Positions 21,513 through 31,200 of a stretch of DNA of 32,116 nt are shown one piece after another. The notes below the pieces were generated by a model. That model worked only from the letters and a program-made list of their open reading frames with translations. It made no database searches and was not told the DNA's origin. The stretch's first letter is position 1. Each line of letters starts with the position of its first letter. This DNA is from an uncultured Gammaproteobacteria bacterium. GTDB taxonomy: Bacteria > Pseudomonadota > Gammaproteobacteria > Poriferisulfidales > GCA-002705445. Made by a program: the position numbers and the translations under genes. The DNA lies in NCBI GenBank assembly GCA_913042035.1, contig CAJWIN010000008.1, forward strand, positions 1 to 32,116, written 5' to 3'.

Positions 21513-22532
21513 ATGAAAAATATGAAATTCCTAATAGTGCCTTTTTTTACGGTAATAATTACTGGATGTCAGCTTTTACCTGAGAATTCACAATTAAGAA
21601 GCTATAGGGTTTTGGTGCAACAAGGCAATGTTATAGATGAGAATAAAGTCGAAGCTCTTAAAATAAATATGACAAGAGAACAAGTAGTATTCTTACTTGG
21701 TGAGCCAGTTGTAAATAATATTTTTGATAAAAATAGATGGGACTATGTTTATTACAGAAAAAGAGATCCCGAAGAAACCCAACTAAATATGATAAGTATA
21801 TTTTTTAAAGAGGATAACGTAATCAGCATGAAAAGGATCATAAAAAATGATGATGGATTATTTGAAATTAATGATAAGAATAAAGATTTCCCAGAATTCA
21901 CAAATGAAAATCAAATTACATCTTTAGACAATGATATATTTTCTGATATTGAACTACAAAGCTCACCTAATAACGGGGATAATATTTCTCATAGCCAAGA
22001 GTCTGATAATTCAAAGTCCTCTGAAGAAAAATCAAAAGAAACTGTAAAAATTGAATCTAAGGATATAAAGGATACGAAACCAGAAGAAAATATACCAAGC
22101 GAAAAAAATCTAGAGAAAGATCACTACAAAAATAATACTAAACAAAGTTATTCTGATTCTAATAATAGAAAAAATGACTATGAAATCGTTAAATCAATTA
22201 TAATTGATTGGAAAGAATCATGGGAAAATAAAGATATTGATAATTATTTTTCATTTTATCTAGAAAACTATTCATCCGATTATTTTGATAGTCATGAGTT
22301 ATGGAAAAAAGACAGATATGAAAGAATAATAAAAAAATCTTCTATAGACATTGATATAAAAAACTTAGTTATTATTTTTGACATTAATGAAAATGAAATA
22401 GCAAAAGCCACATTTGAACAGATATATAATTCTAATAATTATTCAGACAGTATTAATAAAAGTATAAAGCTGATTAAGAAGCAAGGTTACTGGAAAATAT
22501 TTAAAGAAGAAATTATTGAAAAAATTTACTAA
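21513..22532 (+). CDS. bamE: BamE/SmpA/OmlA-like lipoprotein with C-terminal NTF2-like domain
   Basis: Lipoprotein signal MKNMKFLIVPFFTVIITGC; BamE core ENKVEALKINMTREQVVFLLGEPVVNNIFDKNRWDYVYYRKRDPEE; acidic/Ser-rich linker; C-terminal NTF2-like pattern IIDWKESWENKDIDNYFSFYLENYSSDYF...W...R...FEQIYNSNNYSDSINKSIKLIKKQGYWKIFKEE. Track ORF starts at TTG 21471; ATG 21513 gives the lipoprotein signal. Confidence 0.88.
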   Translation: MKNMKFLIVPFFTVIITGCQLLPENSQLRSYRVLVQQGNVIDENKVEALKINMTREQVVFLLGEPVVNNIFDKNRWDYVYYRKRDPEETQLNMISIFFKEDNVISMKRIIKNDDGLFEINDKNKDFPEFTNENQITSLDNDIFSDIELQSSPNNGDNISHSQESDNSKSSEEKSKETVKIESKDIKDTKPEENIPSEKNLEKDHYKNNTKQSYSDSNNRKNDYEIVKSIIIDWKESWENKDIDNYFSFYLENYSSDYFDSHELWKKDRYERIIKKSSIDIDIKNLVIIFDINENEIAKATFEQIYNSNNYSDSINKSIKLIKKQGYWKIFKEEIIEKIY

Positions 22533-22813
22533 TTTTTTTCAAATTTGTATTTACGTTTTTCGTTAGGGCTCATTTTTAGATTATCAAGTATTTCTATACG
22601 ATCATTTTTTTTAATAACATAATCTAAGTTTATTATCTCGCCAAAACAACCGTAATGCTTTTTTAGTAAGAAATCTTTTGAAAATAACGATTTTTTAATC
22701 ATATAGTCTATCAAGTTTTGGAGAGTAAAATTATCTTTAATTTCCACATTGCTTGTAATAATTTTATTATTTGAACTTATATATATAATCTCGATGATAC
22801 AATTATTTTTCAT
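22529..22813 (-). CDS. rnfH: RnfH-family (ubiquitin-like) protein
   Basis: Ends with NLDYVIKKNDRIEILDNLKMSPNEKRKYKFE, resembling the RnfH VL..GDRVEIYRPL..DPKE.RR pattern; position next to bamE and ratA. Confidence 0.8.
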   Translation of the reverse strand: MKNNCIIEIIYISSNNKIITSNVEIKDNFTLQNLIDYMIKKSLFSKDFLLKKHYGCFGEIINLDYVIKKNDRIEILDNLKMSPNEKRKYKFEKN

Positions 22814-23232
22814 TTCAGTTTTTTTGACTCTGATACAAATGCTTTTACCAAGTAATCCATAATTTTTTCTAATGATTTGCTAATGGTATAATCTATTATT
22901 TTACTTTGTACTTCATAATTAATTTTCAGCTCAATTAAGGTTTTGTCATCTATTTCTGTAAATTTCCATTCACCATCTAAATATTTGAATGGTCCGTCTA
23001 CTAACTTCATTTGTATAATTTTATTATTTTCTATTATATTTTGTGTTGTAAAAGTTGTTTTTAAGCCTTTGATATTAAAATCTAGCCTAGCTTGCATTTG
23101 GTTATTTTCTTCAGAGATTATTATAGAATCAACACAATAAGGAACAAAATTTTTATATAAGTCAACTCTATTTACTATGTTAAAAACTTTTTCTATGTCT
23201 TCCAGTATAATTGCTTCTTTTTTTATTTTCAT
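22810..23232 (-). CDS. ratA: RatA/COQ10-type START-domain protein
   Basis: VFNIVNRVDLYKNFVPYCVDSIIISEENNQMQARLDFNIKGLKTTFTTQNI...DGPFKYLDGEWKFTEID. Confidence 0.88.
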   Translation of the reverse strand: MKIKKEAIILEDIEKVFNIVNRVDLYKNFVPYCVDSIIISEENNQMQARLDFNIKGLKTTFTTQNIIENNKIIQMKLVDGPFKYLDGEWKFTEIDDKTLIELKINYEVQSKIIDYTISKSLEKIMDYLVKAFVSESKKLK

Positions 23233-23238
23233 TTTTAT

Positions 23239-24615
23239 TTATGAAAAAATATTTAAATTCAAACCCAATGCGTTTAACATAACAAAAATCACGGCTATCG
23301 GCGCAATTATTCTTGCGGAAAAATACCATATAAATCTTAGAATATTTGATTTTATTTCTAACTCGACGTCTATATTTTCTTTGGCAACCAACCAACCAAC
23401 AAATATTGTTATCATTATTCCGCCCATTGGAAGCAAAATATTTGACGTTAGATAATCTAATAACTCAAAAATTGTCATATTAAATATTTTTATTTCTGCA
23501 CCAATATTAAATGATAATATTGTCCCAATACCTATTAACCAAGCAAAAGTTGCCGCAATTGTCGCTGCTCTAATTCTAGTAATGTTGTATTTTTCAATTA
23601 GCCAGATAATCATTGGTTCAATTAAAGATATTGATGAAGTCCAAGCTGCAAAAATTAGCAATATAAAGAATAATGTGCCAAATAATTGACCCCCCGGCAT
23701 TGTGGCGAAAGCGACAGTTAGTGTTTGAAATATTAGACCAGGTCCTTGTGTCATTTCTAATCCGCTAGAAAGTACAATTGGGAAAATTGCTAACCCTGCT
23801 AACAGTGCAACTATAGTATCTAATAACGCTATAATCACGCATGTCTGGGGGATAGAAATATCGCTAGATAAGTAAGACCCATAAACCATAAGAGCGCCCA
23901 TACCTAAACTTAAACTAAAGAATGCTTGACCCATAGCTATCAAAACTGTTTTCCAAGTAACCTGACTAAAATCAGGATAAAGCATAAATCTTAAACCATC
24001 ATAAAATTTTCCTTCTATTGATGAAAAAATCACTAGAGCTAATAATAGAACCAGCAAAGCTGGCATCAATCTAACTACGGCACTCTCTAGTCCAGATTTA
24101 ACTCCCCTTGCAACTACAACAGTTGTAATAATCATAAAGATTGTATGCCAGGCCAATAGTCTTTCAGGATCAGATATAAGGTTTTCAAACATTGTAGCTG
24201 CACCAACAGCATCGATATTATTTAAAGTGCCAAATGCAGTTCTAACAGAATATGCCATTGTCCAGCCAGCAATTACAGCATAATAAGATAAAATTAAAAT
24301 TCCAGCTAATATTCCTATTAAACCAATAACCTGCCAATTTCTTGATCTGTTTTCTTTTTCAGAAATATACTTTATAGATGCTATTGGATTTAATCTTCCT
24401 CTTTTGCCTAAATAAACCTCTGCTAACATTATCGGTATCCCGATAAAAATTACACATAAAATATAAATTAATACAAATGCACCACCTCCATTTTCACCGG
24501 TAATATAAGGGAATTTCCATATATTACCCAATCCAACAGCTGATCCAGTAGCAGCTAAAATAAAAGCTGTTCTTGAAGACCATTCGCCATGAGAAGAAGT
24601 TCTATTTATTGCCAT
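23239..24615 (-). CDS. sodium-dependent transporter, neurotransmitter:sodium symporter (NSS) family
   Basis: WSSRTAFILAATGSAVGLGNIWKFPYITGENGGGAFVLIYILCVIFIGIPIMLAE; multiple TM segments. Confidence 0.95.
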   Translation of the reverse strand: MAINRTSSHGEWSSRTAFILAATGSAVGLGNIWKFPYITGENGGGAFVLIYILCVIFIGIPIMLAEVYLGKRGRLNPIASIKYISEKENRSRNWQVIGLIGILAGILILSYYAVIAGWTMAYSVRTAFGTLNNIDAVGAATMFENLISDPERLLAWHTIFMIITTVVVARGVKSGLESAVVRLMPALLVLLLALVIFSSIEGKFYDGLRFMLYPDFSQVTWKTVLIAMGQAFFSLSLGMGALMVYGSYLSSDISIPQTCVIIALLDTIVALLAGLAIFPIVLSSGLEMTQGPGLIFQTLTVAFATMPGGQLFGTLFFILLIFAAWTSSISLIEPMIIWLIEKYNITRIRAATIAATFAWLIGIGTILSFNIGAEIKIFNMTIFELLDYLTSNILLPMGGIMITIFVGWLVAKENIDVELEIKSNILRFIWYFSARIIAPIAVIFVMLNALGLNLNIFS

Positions 24616-24653
24616 TAGTTACTAGTATTTATTATGTTAATATTATTAATATT

Positions 24654-25136
24654 ATGGGACAAAGAACTAAAAATACAGAAAATATTATCGCTGTCAACAA
24701 AAAAGCGACTTACGATTATTTTATTCTAGAAAAAATAGAAGCCGGAATTGTGCTTGAAGGCTGGGAAGTAAAAGGAATAAGAGATTTAAAAGTTCAGTTA
24801 AAAGAGGCATATGTGAAAATTAATAAGGGAGATGTAATATTAATTGGATCAAATATTACGCCGCCACCCTACATCAATAATAATACAATTAAAAATTCTT
24901 CAAGGACAAGAAAATTATTATTAAACCAAAAAGAAATAAATGTGTTAGTGGGTAAAGTTCAAAAGGAAGGCCTTACTTTAGTACCACTTTCACTTTATTG
25001 GAAAAATAACAAAGTAAAGTTAAAAATAGGTTTAGCAAAAGGTAAAAAGAAATTTGACAAAAGACAATCAGAAAAAAATAAAGATTGGGCTATCGAAAAA
25101 AATCGTATTGCTAAAACGAAATTAAAAAATAATTAA
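24654..25136 (+). CDS. smpB: SsrA-binding protein SmpB
   Basis: NKKATYDYFILEKIEAGIVLEGWEVKGIRDLKVQLKEAYVKI...RTRKLLLNQKEI...GKKKFDKRQSEKNKDW; true start MGQRT at 24654, not 24573 as in the track. Confidence 0.96.
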   Translation: MGQRTKNTENIIAVNKKATYDYFILEKIEAGIVLEGWEVKGIRDLKVQLKEAYVKINKGDVILIGSNITPPPYINNNTIKNSSRTRKLLLNQKEINVLVGKVQKEGLTLVPLSLYWKNNKVKLKIGLAKGKKKFDKRQSEKNKDWAIEKNRIAKTKLKNN

Positions 25137-25138
25137 AT

Positions 25139-25342
25139 TTAATCTCTATTGCAAGAAAAAACTTCTTGTTCTAAGTTAATTCCAGTCGATTTTACACCTT
25201 CAATACAGTCAACATAGCTACTATATTCACCAATAACACCATTACTTCCAGTTCCTACCCAATTTCCTGAATCTTCGCTATATTTTAAGAATCCCCAAAA
25301 ACCAATTATTAAAACTATTATTAGAACAAATATTTTATCCAT
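25139..25342 (-). CDS. small protein with N-terminal TM/signal anchor, 67 aa, unknown function
   Basis: MDKIFVLIIVLIIGFWGFLKYSEDSGNWVGTGSNGVIGEYSSYVDCIEGVKSTGINLEQEVFSCNRD; fills the gap between smpB and dnaQ. Confidence 0.55.
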   Translation of the reverse strand: MDKIFVLIIVLIIGFWGFLKYSEDSGNWVGTGSNGVIGEYSSYVDCIEGVKSTGINLEQEVFSCNRD

Positions 25343-25387
25343 CTGCGTTTACGCCCTTTTGTTATTTTATTATTTCATTATATTATA

Positions 25388-26089
25388 TCAAAACTTAGAG
25401 ATATTCCAAATACATCTCCCATTAGATGCCTCTTCAATTTTGCCACATAATTTATTATGCTCCCTTAGTTCTTCTTCGTTAGCTCTAAATACCAGAGATT
25501 TACTGTTATTTTTTCTTTCACTACTAATTTCTTTTTTATTCTCAATATTCTTGGCTAAATCGAAAGACGTTTGCCCCCCAGTCATAAGCAAATAAACATC
25601 GCCAAGTATTCTTGCATCTAATAAAGCCCCATGAAAATCTCGAGAGGAATTATCAACTCCATATCGTTTACATAATGCATCAAGGCTATTTTTTTGTCCT
25701 GGATGAAGCTTTCTTGCAAAAACAAGGGTATCAAAAATTTTACAAATAGAACTTATATCTACTTTTTGTTTTGCTCTCTTAAATTCATATTCTAAAAAAC
25801 CTATATCAAAAGGAGCATTGTGTATGACTAGTTCTGAGCCATCAATGAATTCAATTAAATCTTTTTTTACATCACCAAATAATGGTTTATCTTGAAGGAA
25901 TTCATTGGTTATTCCATGAACACTAATAGCACCTTGATCAATCTCTCGCATAGGATTTAAGTACATATGAAATTTATTGCCAGTAAACTTTCTATCAATT
26001 AGCTCAATGCAGCCAATTTCAATTATTTTATGATTCCTGGTTACGTCAAGCCCCGTTGTTTCCGTATCAAGAATTATTTGTCTACTCAT
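25388..26089 (-). CDS. dnaQ: DNA polymerase III epsilon subunit (3'-5' exonuclease)
   Basis: RQIILDTETTGLDV, HKIIEIGCIEL, VIHNAPFDIGFLEYE, FHGALLDARILGDVYLLMTGGQ. Confidence 0.97.
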   Translation of the reverse strand: MSRQIILDTETTGLDVTRNHKIIEIGCIELIDRKFTGNKFHMYLNPMREIDQGAISVHGITNEFLQDKPLFGDVKKDLIEFIDGSELVIHNAPFDIGFLEYEFKRAKQKVDISSICKIFDTLVFARKLHPGQKNSLDALCKRYGVDNSSRDFHGALLDARILGDVYLLMTGGQTSFDLAKNIENKKEISSERKNNSKSLVFRANEEELREHNKLCGKIEEASNGRCIWNISKF

Positions 26090-26535
26090 TTAAGTATTTC
26101 TCCTTTAGAATTTATTGCAAAATTTGCAAGTTCGTCAGCCATTTCATTACCAGGATTGCCGCTATGTCCTTTTACCCAGCTCCATTCTATAGAATGATTT
26201 GAATTCAGCTCGTCTATAATTTTCCACAAATCAACATTCTTAACATCTTTATTGCTTGAAGTTCTCCAATTATTTTTCTTCCAGCTATGTATCCACGTAT
26301 TTATTCCATTCATTAAGTATTTAGAATCAGTATAAATAATAATATCAGATTTTTCTTTTATGGATCTTAAAGCTTCTATTGCAGCAATAATTTCCATTCT
26401 ATTATTTGTTGTGAGTTCTTCATAGCCATATAACTTTACTTTCTCATTATTATATTCTATAAATGCACCCCAGCCACCTTCTCCTGGATTACCTTTACAT
26501 GCGCCATCAGTATATATTGTAATACTACTCTTCAT
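26086..26535 (-). CDS. rnhA: ribonuclease HI
   Basis: IYTDGACKGNPGEGGWGAF, TTNNRMEIIAAIEAL, YTDSKYLMNGI, WVKGHSGNPGNEMADELA; 4-nt overlap with dnaQ. Confidence 0.97.
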   Translation of the reverse strand: MKSSITIYTDGACKGNPGEGGWGAFIEYNNEKVKLYGYEELTTNNRMEIIAAIEALRSIKEKSDIIIYTDSKYLMNGINTWIHSWKKNNWRTSSNKDVKNVDLWKIIDELNSNHSIEWSWVKGHSGNPGNEMADELANFAINSKGEILK

Positions 26536-27250
26536 AATTATTATGAATCATTGGTTTAGAAAATTTTCCTAAAATAATATTATTTTTTTTATGCCAATTT
26601 TTTAAAGATATAAACTTATATGTATTTTTTTTAGCGTACATGATATAGCTATTGCCAAAAAAATTTATTTTACTAAATATAGCGTTATTTAAAAACCTAA
26701 AGAATTTTAATATTTTTTTGTTTTCAAAAGGTGGTATTTTGTTAATATTTATTATTCTATGGATTTCATATGAAAATAATTTTGCCCAATCCTCAAGCCT
26801 ACTTATACTTATATAGCTTTTATTTTTGAATATTGAATCAATTGGCAGAGAATTAAATAAGCCTATGAAACTCATTTTATTAAAACTAGTTACAATAATT
26901 TCACCATCTTCTGCTAATATTCTATTTATCTCTCTAAAAGCTGCGTGCGGGTCTTTATTGATCTCCAAAGAGTGGACTAAAACAACAAGATCTATCGATG
27001 AATTCTGAAATGGTAAATTTTCAATCTCAGCTTTTATATCAGAAAATTTAGAAGTTGATACAAAAAAACTGTTAAAACTTTTATCACGCTCCATTATTTT
27101 TTTGGTAATATCATTAGGTCCAATATAAAGTATACTTCTGTCATAACGATCTAGAATGATATTATTTATAGAGTCTACGACTAAATCTTGATTTATTTTT
27201 CCAGCTTCTGTTTTGTACCAATTATTTATTTCTGAAATATTAAAATTCAT
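26525..27250 (-). CDS. class I SAM-dependent methyltransferase (methyltransf_11-like)
   Basis: LPFQNSSIDLVVLVHSLEINKDPHAAFREINRILAEDGEIIVTSFN; conserved position upstream of rnhA. Confidence 0.82.
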   Translation of the reverse strand: MNFNISEINNWYKTEAGKINQDLVVDSINNIILDRYDRSILYIGPNDITKKIMERDKSFNSFFVSTSKFSDIKAEIENLPFQNSSIDLVVLVHSLEINKDPHAAFREINRILAEDGEIIVTSFNKMSFIGLFNSLPIDSIFKNKSYISISRLEDWAKLFSYEIHRIININKIPPFENKKILKFFRFLNNAIFSKINFFGNSYIMYAKKNTYKFISLKNWHKKNNIILGKFSKPMIHNNYEE

Positions 27251-27261
27251 ATCTAGTATCT

Positions 27262-28857
27262 CTAGTATCTTATTTGTGGCGCAGATTTTAAAAGATTTCT
27301 TGTGTACTCGTTTTTTGCATTATTTATTATATCAAATGTATTCCCACTCTCAACCATCTTTCCTTTATGCATTACTGAGATAGTATCTGATATATTTGAA
27401 ATTAGTTTAATATCATGTGATATAAATAAATATGATATCTGAATTCTATTTTGAATATCCATTAATAAATCTAGAACTTGTTTCTGAACTGTAACGTCAA
27501 GTGAGCTTGTTGGTTCATCGCAAACAAGTAGCTTTGGCTCAAGAACCAAAACTCTTGCAATGGCTATTCTTTGTCTTTGACCTCCAGAAAACTCATGAGG
27601 GTATTTATTTAAAGTATTTTTATTAAGACCAACATTATTAATTACTTCAAGTACTTTATTATTAATCTCTGAACTACTCAATTCAGGCTTTAAAAAACAT
27701 AATCCTTCTCTAATAATATTACCAACTCGCATTCTAGGATTTAAAGATGAAAAGGGATCTTGAAATATCATCTGATAAAATTTTCTCAAATTTCTCTTAC
27801 TTGGATCACTAATGTTAATTATGTCTTTATTCAATATCTTAATATGTCCAGATGTTATATGAGTTAATCCCATTATGGCTTTTGCAATTGTGGTTTTACC
27901 TGAGCCTGACTCTCCAACAATTGAATGTATTGATCCGGGCTTAATTGAGAAACTTATGTCGTCAACAGCTTTAATAAAAGATTGTTTTTTAGTAAAAAGA
28001 GAATTATTTTCCTTATAATAAACTTTAAGATTTCTAACATTTAAAATATCTTCTTCTTTACTAGAAAATTTTTTTTTAAATTTTCTATTATAACTAGATG
28101 ATTCTAATAGTGATTTACTATATTTATCTTTTGGTTTTTGAAAAAATGAACTTCTATCGTTGTTTTCTACTATACTTCCGTTTTTCATGACAACTATTCT
28201 ATCTGATATTTGTGATGCAACGGCTAGGTCATGAGTTATAAATAGAATGGCCATATTTAACTTATCCTTTAACTCTAAAAGTAAATCTAAAACTTGTTTC
28301 TGTATTGTAACGTCCAAAGATGTTGTAGGCTCATCAGCAATTAATAGTTTTGGTTTGCATGCAATTGCCATAGCAATCATAACTCTTTGCTTCATTCCGC
28401 CAGATAACTGATGAGGATATAAGTTTATTACGCGACTAGCATCCTCTATACCAACTGATATTAAATTTTTTATAATTTCTCTATCAACGTCATCTTTTTT
28501 TTTGTTCTCATAGGATTCTTTTAGTTGATCTCTTATGTTCATTACTGGATTTAAAGATCGCATTGGTTCTTGAAAGATCATCGATATATCTTTTTTTCTA
28601 ATTTTTCGCATCTCTTTTTCTTCTATACGAAGCAAATCTTCATTTTGGAAGACTATTTCACCACTTACTATTTTGCACGATTTTTCCAATAATCTGATTA
28701 TTGACAAAGCTGTTAGCGATTTTCCACTGCCAGATTCACCAATCAACGAAACGACTTCTGATTCTTGTATATTAAAACTTATATTTTTTAAAATCTCTTC
28801 ATTTTGATTAGATTTTATTTTTAAATATAGGTTTTTTATTGTAAGTAAATTATTCAT
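27262..28857 (-). CDS. peptide ABC transporter, dual ATP-binding protein (YejF/DppD-DppF type)
   Basis: Two NBDs: GESGSGKSLTALSI...HQLSGGMKQRVMIAMAIACKPKLLIADEPTTSLDVT and GESGSGKTTIAKAI...HEFSGGQRQRIAIARVLVLEPKLLVCDEPTSSLDVT; track start 28881, MNNLL at 28857 more likely. Confidence 0.96.
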   Translation of the reverse strand: MNNLLTIKNLYLKIKSNQNEEILKNISFNIQESEVVSLIGESGSGKSLTALSIIRLLEKSCKIVSGEIVFQNEDLLRIEEKEMRKIRKKDISMIFQEPMRSLNPVMNIRDQLKESYENKKKDDVDREIIKNLISVGIEDASRVINLYPHQLSGGMKQRVMIAMAIACKPKLLIADEPTTSLDVTIQKQVLDLLLELKDKLNMAILFITHDLAVASQISDRIVVMKNGSIVENNDRSSFFQKPKDKYSKSLLESSSYNRKFKKKFSSKEEDILNVRNLKVYYKENNSLFTKKQSFIKAVDDISFSIKPGSIHSIVGESGSGKTTIAKAIMGLTHITSGHIKILNKDIINISDPSKRNLRKFYQMIFQDPFSSLNPRMRVGNIIREGLCFLKPELSSSEINNKVLEVINNVGLNKNTLNKYPHEFSGGQRQRIAIARVLVLEPKLLVCDEPTSSLDVTVQKQVLDLLMDIQNRIQISYLFISHDIKLISNISDTISVMHKGKMVESGNTFDIINNAKNEYTRNLLKSAPQIRY

Positions 28858-30223
28858 AGTTTTTACTCGCTTTTGGATCAAAAGCTTCTCTTACAACATC
28901 TGAAAATAAATTTGCGAATAATACCAGGGCAAACATAAATAGAAATGCTGAGAATAATGACCACCATACTATGGGCTCTCTAGACATTTCTAGCCTTGCC
29001 GCATTTATCATGTTTCCCCAACTATATGTAGTTGGATCAACTCCAATATTAACGTATGACAAAACAGCTTCGGCCAACACAAGAGCACTGAAATCAAGAA
29101 CGACAGTTATTATGACTATATGCATTATATTCGGGATTATATGTCTTACAATTATTGACATTTTTTTTAACCCAAATGTTTGCGATGCCTGAACATACTC
29201 TACCTCTCTAAGCTTCATAGATTCACCTCTTAGCAGCCTACATAGTCCAGTCCAACTAGTTAAACCTAATATCATGCATAAAAAAAATAGTCTTAAATCA
29301 GCTCTTTCATATATATTCTCAAATTCGAGAGGGTTATTCGACATATAAACTTGAAGCATTAATATAGCTGAAGCTATTAGTAAAACACTTGGAATAGAAT
29401 TTAAAGTTGTATAAATATACTGGATTATATCATCAACATAACCTCCAATATAACCTGCAAAAATTCCAAGAAATACTGCAAATGGTAGCATGACTATGGT
29501 TGTTAGGGTCCCAATAAGTATTCCTGTCCTTATGCTTTTTATACTTTTATATAGCACATCTTCTCCAACTTTATCGGTACCTAGGACATAATATTGAGTT
29601 CCTAGATCATATAGTATTAAAATAATTGACAACATAATTAATAAAGAAGAGAAAAGAACTGAATTTCTTTTAAGCGGAGAAAAAATAAATTTATTTTTAA
29701 AAACATCTTCTCTGAAAATTAATATATAAATAAAAAAAACTAAAATAAATGACTTTAAAATTGATAACAAGGAAGTAAAGAATATATTTTTAATATTATC
29801 GTCTAAATACTTATTATGATTTCCTTTGTGTAACAACTTTGGATAAATTCTTTTTTCTTTGTCATTATACGATTTTACGGTCTCTTTAGAATATAGATGG
29901 GAAGAAAATGGTGAAGAATAACTTTTTTCTGTATTTTTAGAAATTGGTAATAAAATTATATCTAAAATACTATTAATTTCTTGAGAATAAACATACTCGT
30001 TTCTATCTTCATTATAGATTTTATCTTTTATATGTATTGAGTCTAATAAAGCGGTTAGCATAAAGAAAGACAATACAACCGCAGATATAATTCCAGTTTT
30101 ATTTTTGAAAACATACGACCATGTTTCCCTAATATCAGGTGTTTTTCTCACATAGTTTATATATATTATTAAAGAAAAAAATATTATATAAAAAAATATA
30201 TCTGTTAGTAAAAAAGTAAACAT
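28850..30223 (-). CDS. peptide ABC transporter permease (YejE/OppC type)
   Basis: GTDKVGEDVLYKSIKSIRTGILIGTLTT...EYVQASQTFGLKKMSIIVRHIIPNIMHIVIITVVLDFSALVLAEAVLSYVNIG...AFDPKASKNYE. Confidence 0.93.
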   Translation of the reverse strand: MFTFLLTDIFFYIIFFSLIIYINYVRKTPDIRETWSYVFKNKTGIISAVVLSFFMLTALLDSIHIKDKIYNEDRNEYVYSQEINSILDIILLPISKNTEKSYSSPFSSHLYSKETVKSYNDKEKRIYPKLLHKGNHNKYLDDNIKNIFFTSLLSILKSFILVFFIYILIFREDVFKNKFIFSPLKRNSVLFSSLLIMLSIILILYDLGTQYYVLGTDKVGEDVLYKSIKSIRTGILIGTLTTIVMLPFAVFLGIFAGYIGGYVDDIIQYIYTTLNSIPSVLLIASAILMLQVYMSNNPLEFENIYERADLRLFFLCMILGLTSWTGLCRLLRGESMKLREVEYVQASQTFGLKKMSIIVRHIIPNIMHIVIITVVLDFSALVLAEAVLSYVNIGVDPTTYSWGNMINAARLEMSREPIVWWSLFSAFLFMFALVLFANLFSDVVREAFDPKASKNYE

Positions 30224-31200
30224 TATTTTAACCTTACTCTTGGATCAACTAGAGTATATGATATATCTGTTAAAATAAGACCTGATATGTATAGTATGGT
30301 GCCAAGAAAAACCATTGCTCTTACTATTGCAAAATCTTGGCTTTGTATGGCGTCTATAGTGTAGCTCCCAAGTCCAGGTATGCCAAAAAATGACTCAACT
30401 ATTAAACTCCCTAAAAATAATAACGGAAGTATTACTACAACCCCAGTTAAAATAGGTATTAAAGCATTTTTAAAAACATGATTAAATAATACTGAGCTTT
30501 CTGATAATCCTTTTGATTTTGCAGTCTTAACATAATCTTTTTCTATTTCTTCTAAAAATAGAGACCGATACCACCTTGTTCCAGAACCTATACCATAAAC
30601 TACACTTATGATTACTGGTAAAACTAAAAATTTTATTGCCTCATAACCTTGAGCATATCCAGATATTGGAACCAAATGTAATAATTTACTAATAAGATAT
30701 TGCCCTCCAATAATATAAAACAAGCTTGATATTGACATTAAAGCAACACAAAATATTACTCCAATATAATCAACTCTAGTAGACCGAAAGAAAACAAAAA
30801 ATAACGCAAAAGTAATGTTTATAAATAATCCAACTAAAAGAGAAGGAAGTGCAATAGCTAAGCTGGGCAACATTCTTTGCTTAATATCATATTTAATATC
30901 TCTTCCACTATCAGATATACCAAAATCAAAAAGAAAAAGTTTTAAAGATTTCTCATAAAAAATTGTCTCTTTAAAAACATTAAAACCTTTTTCAGAATTA
31001 TTGTAAAAAAGAGGATTGTTATAACCTCTTTCTTCATTCCATTGCACAATTTGTTCTTGTGTTACTCTTTTATTTCCTAAGTGTAATCTTGCAACTTCCT
31101 CTGGAGAGTTTACAACAAAAAATAATGTGAAAGTTAACAAATTAACGCCAATCAATATTGGGATTGCATAAATAAATCTTTTTATGATGTACTTAATCAT
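30223..31200 (-). CDS. peptide ABC transporter permease (YejB/OppB type)
   Basis: MIKYIIKRFIYAIPILIGVNLLTFTLFFVVNSPEEVARLHLG...DYVKTAKSKGLSESSVLFNHVFKNALIPILTGV...LGSLIVESFFGIPGLGSYTIDAI...DISYTLVDPRVRLK. Confidence 0.95.
   Translation of the reverse strand: MIKYIIKRFIYAIPILIGVNLLTFTLFFVVNSPEEVARLHLGNKRVTQEQIVQWNEERGYNNPLFYNNSEKGFNVFKETIFYEKSLKLFLFDFGISDSGRDIKYDIKQRMLPSLAIALPSLLVGLFINITFALFFVFFRSTRVDYIGVIFCVALMSISSLFYIIGGQYLISKLLHLVPISGYAQGYEAIKFLVLPVIISVVYGIGSGTRWYRSLFLEEIEKDYVKTAKSKGLSESSVLFNHVFKNALIPILTGVVVILPLLFLGSLIVESFFGIPGLGSYTIDAIQSQDFAIVRAMVFLGTILYISGLILTDISYTLVDPRVRLK

Noticed and set aside
24573-25400. Possible tmRNA (ssrA) gene adjacent to smpB
   Set aside because: No tRNA-Ala-like ends or GCAxxx tag-coding structure seen; the flanks are occupied by the NSS gene and a small ORF.
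28850-30223. YejE-type permease longer (457 aa) than E. coli YejE with extra TM segments, initially considered a novel fusion
   Set aside because: As I recall, long versions of this permease with extra N-terminal TM segments are common in gammaproteobacterial homologs, so not treated as unusual.
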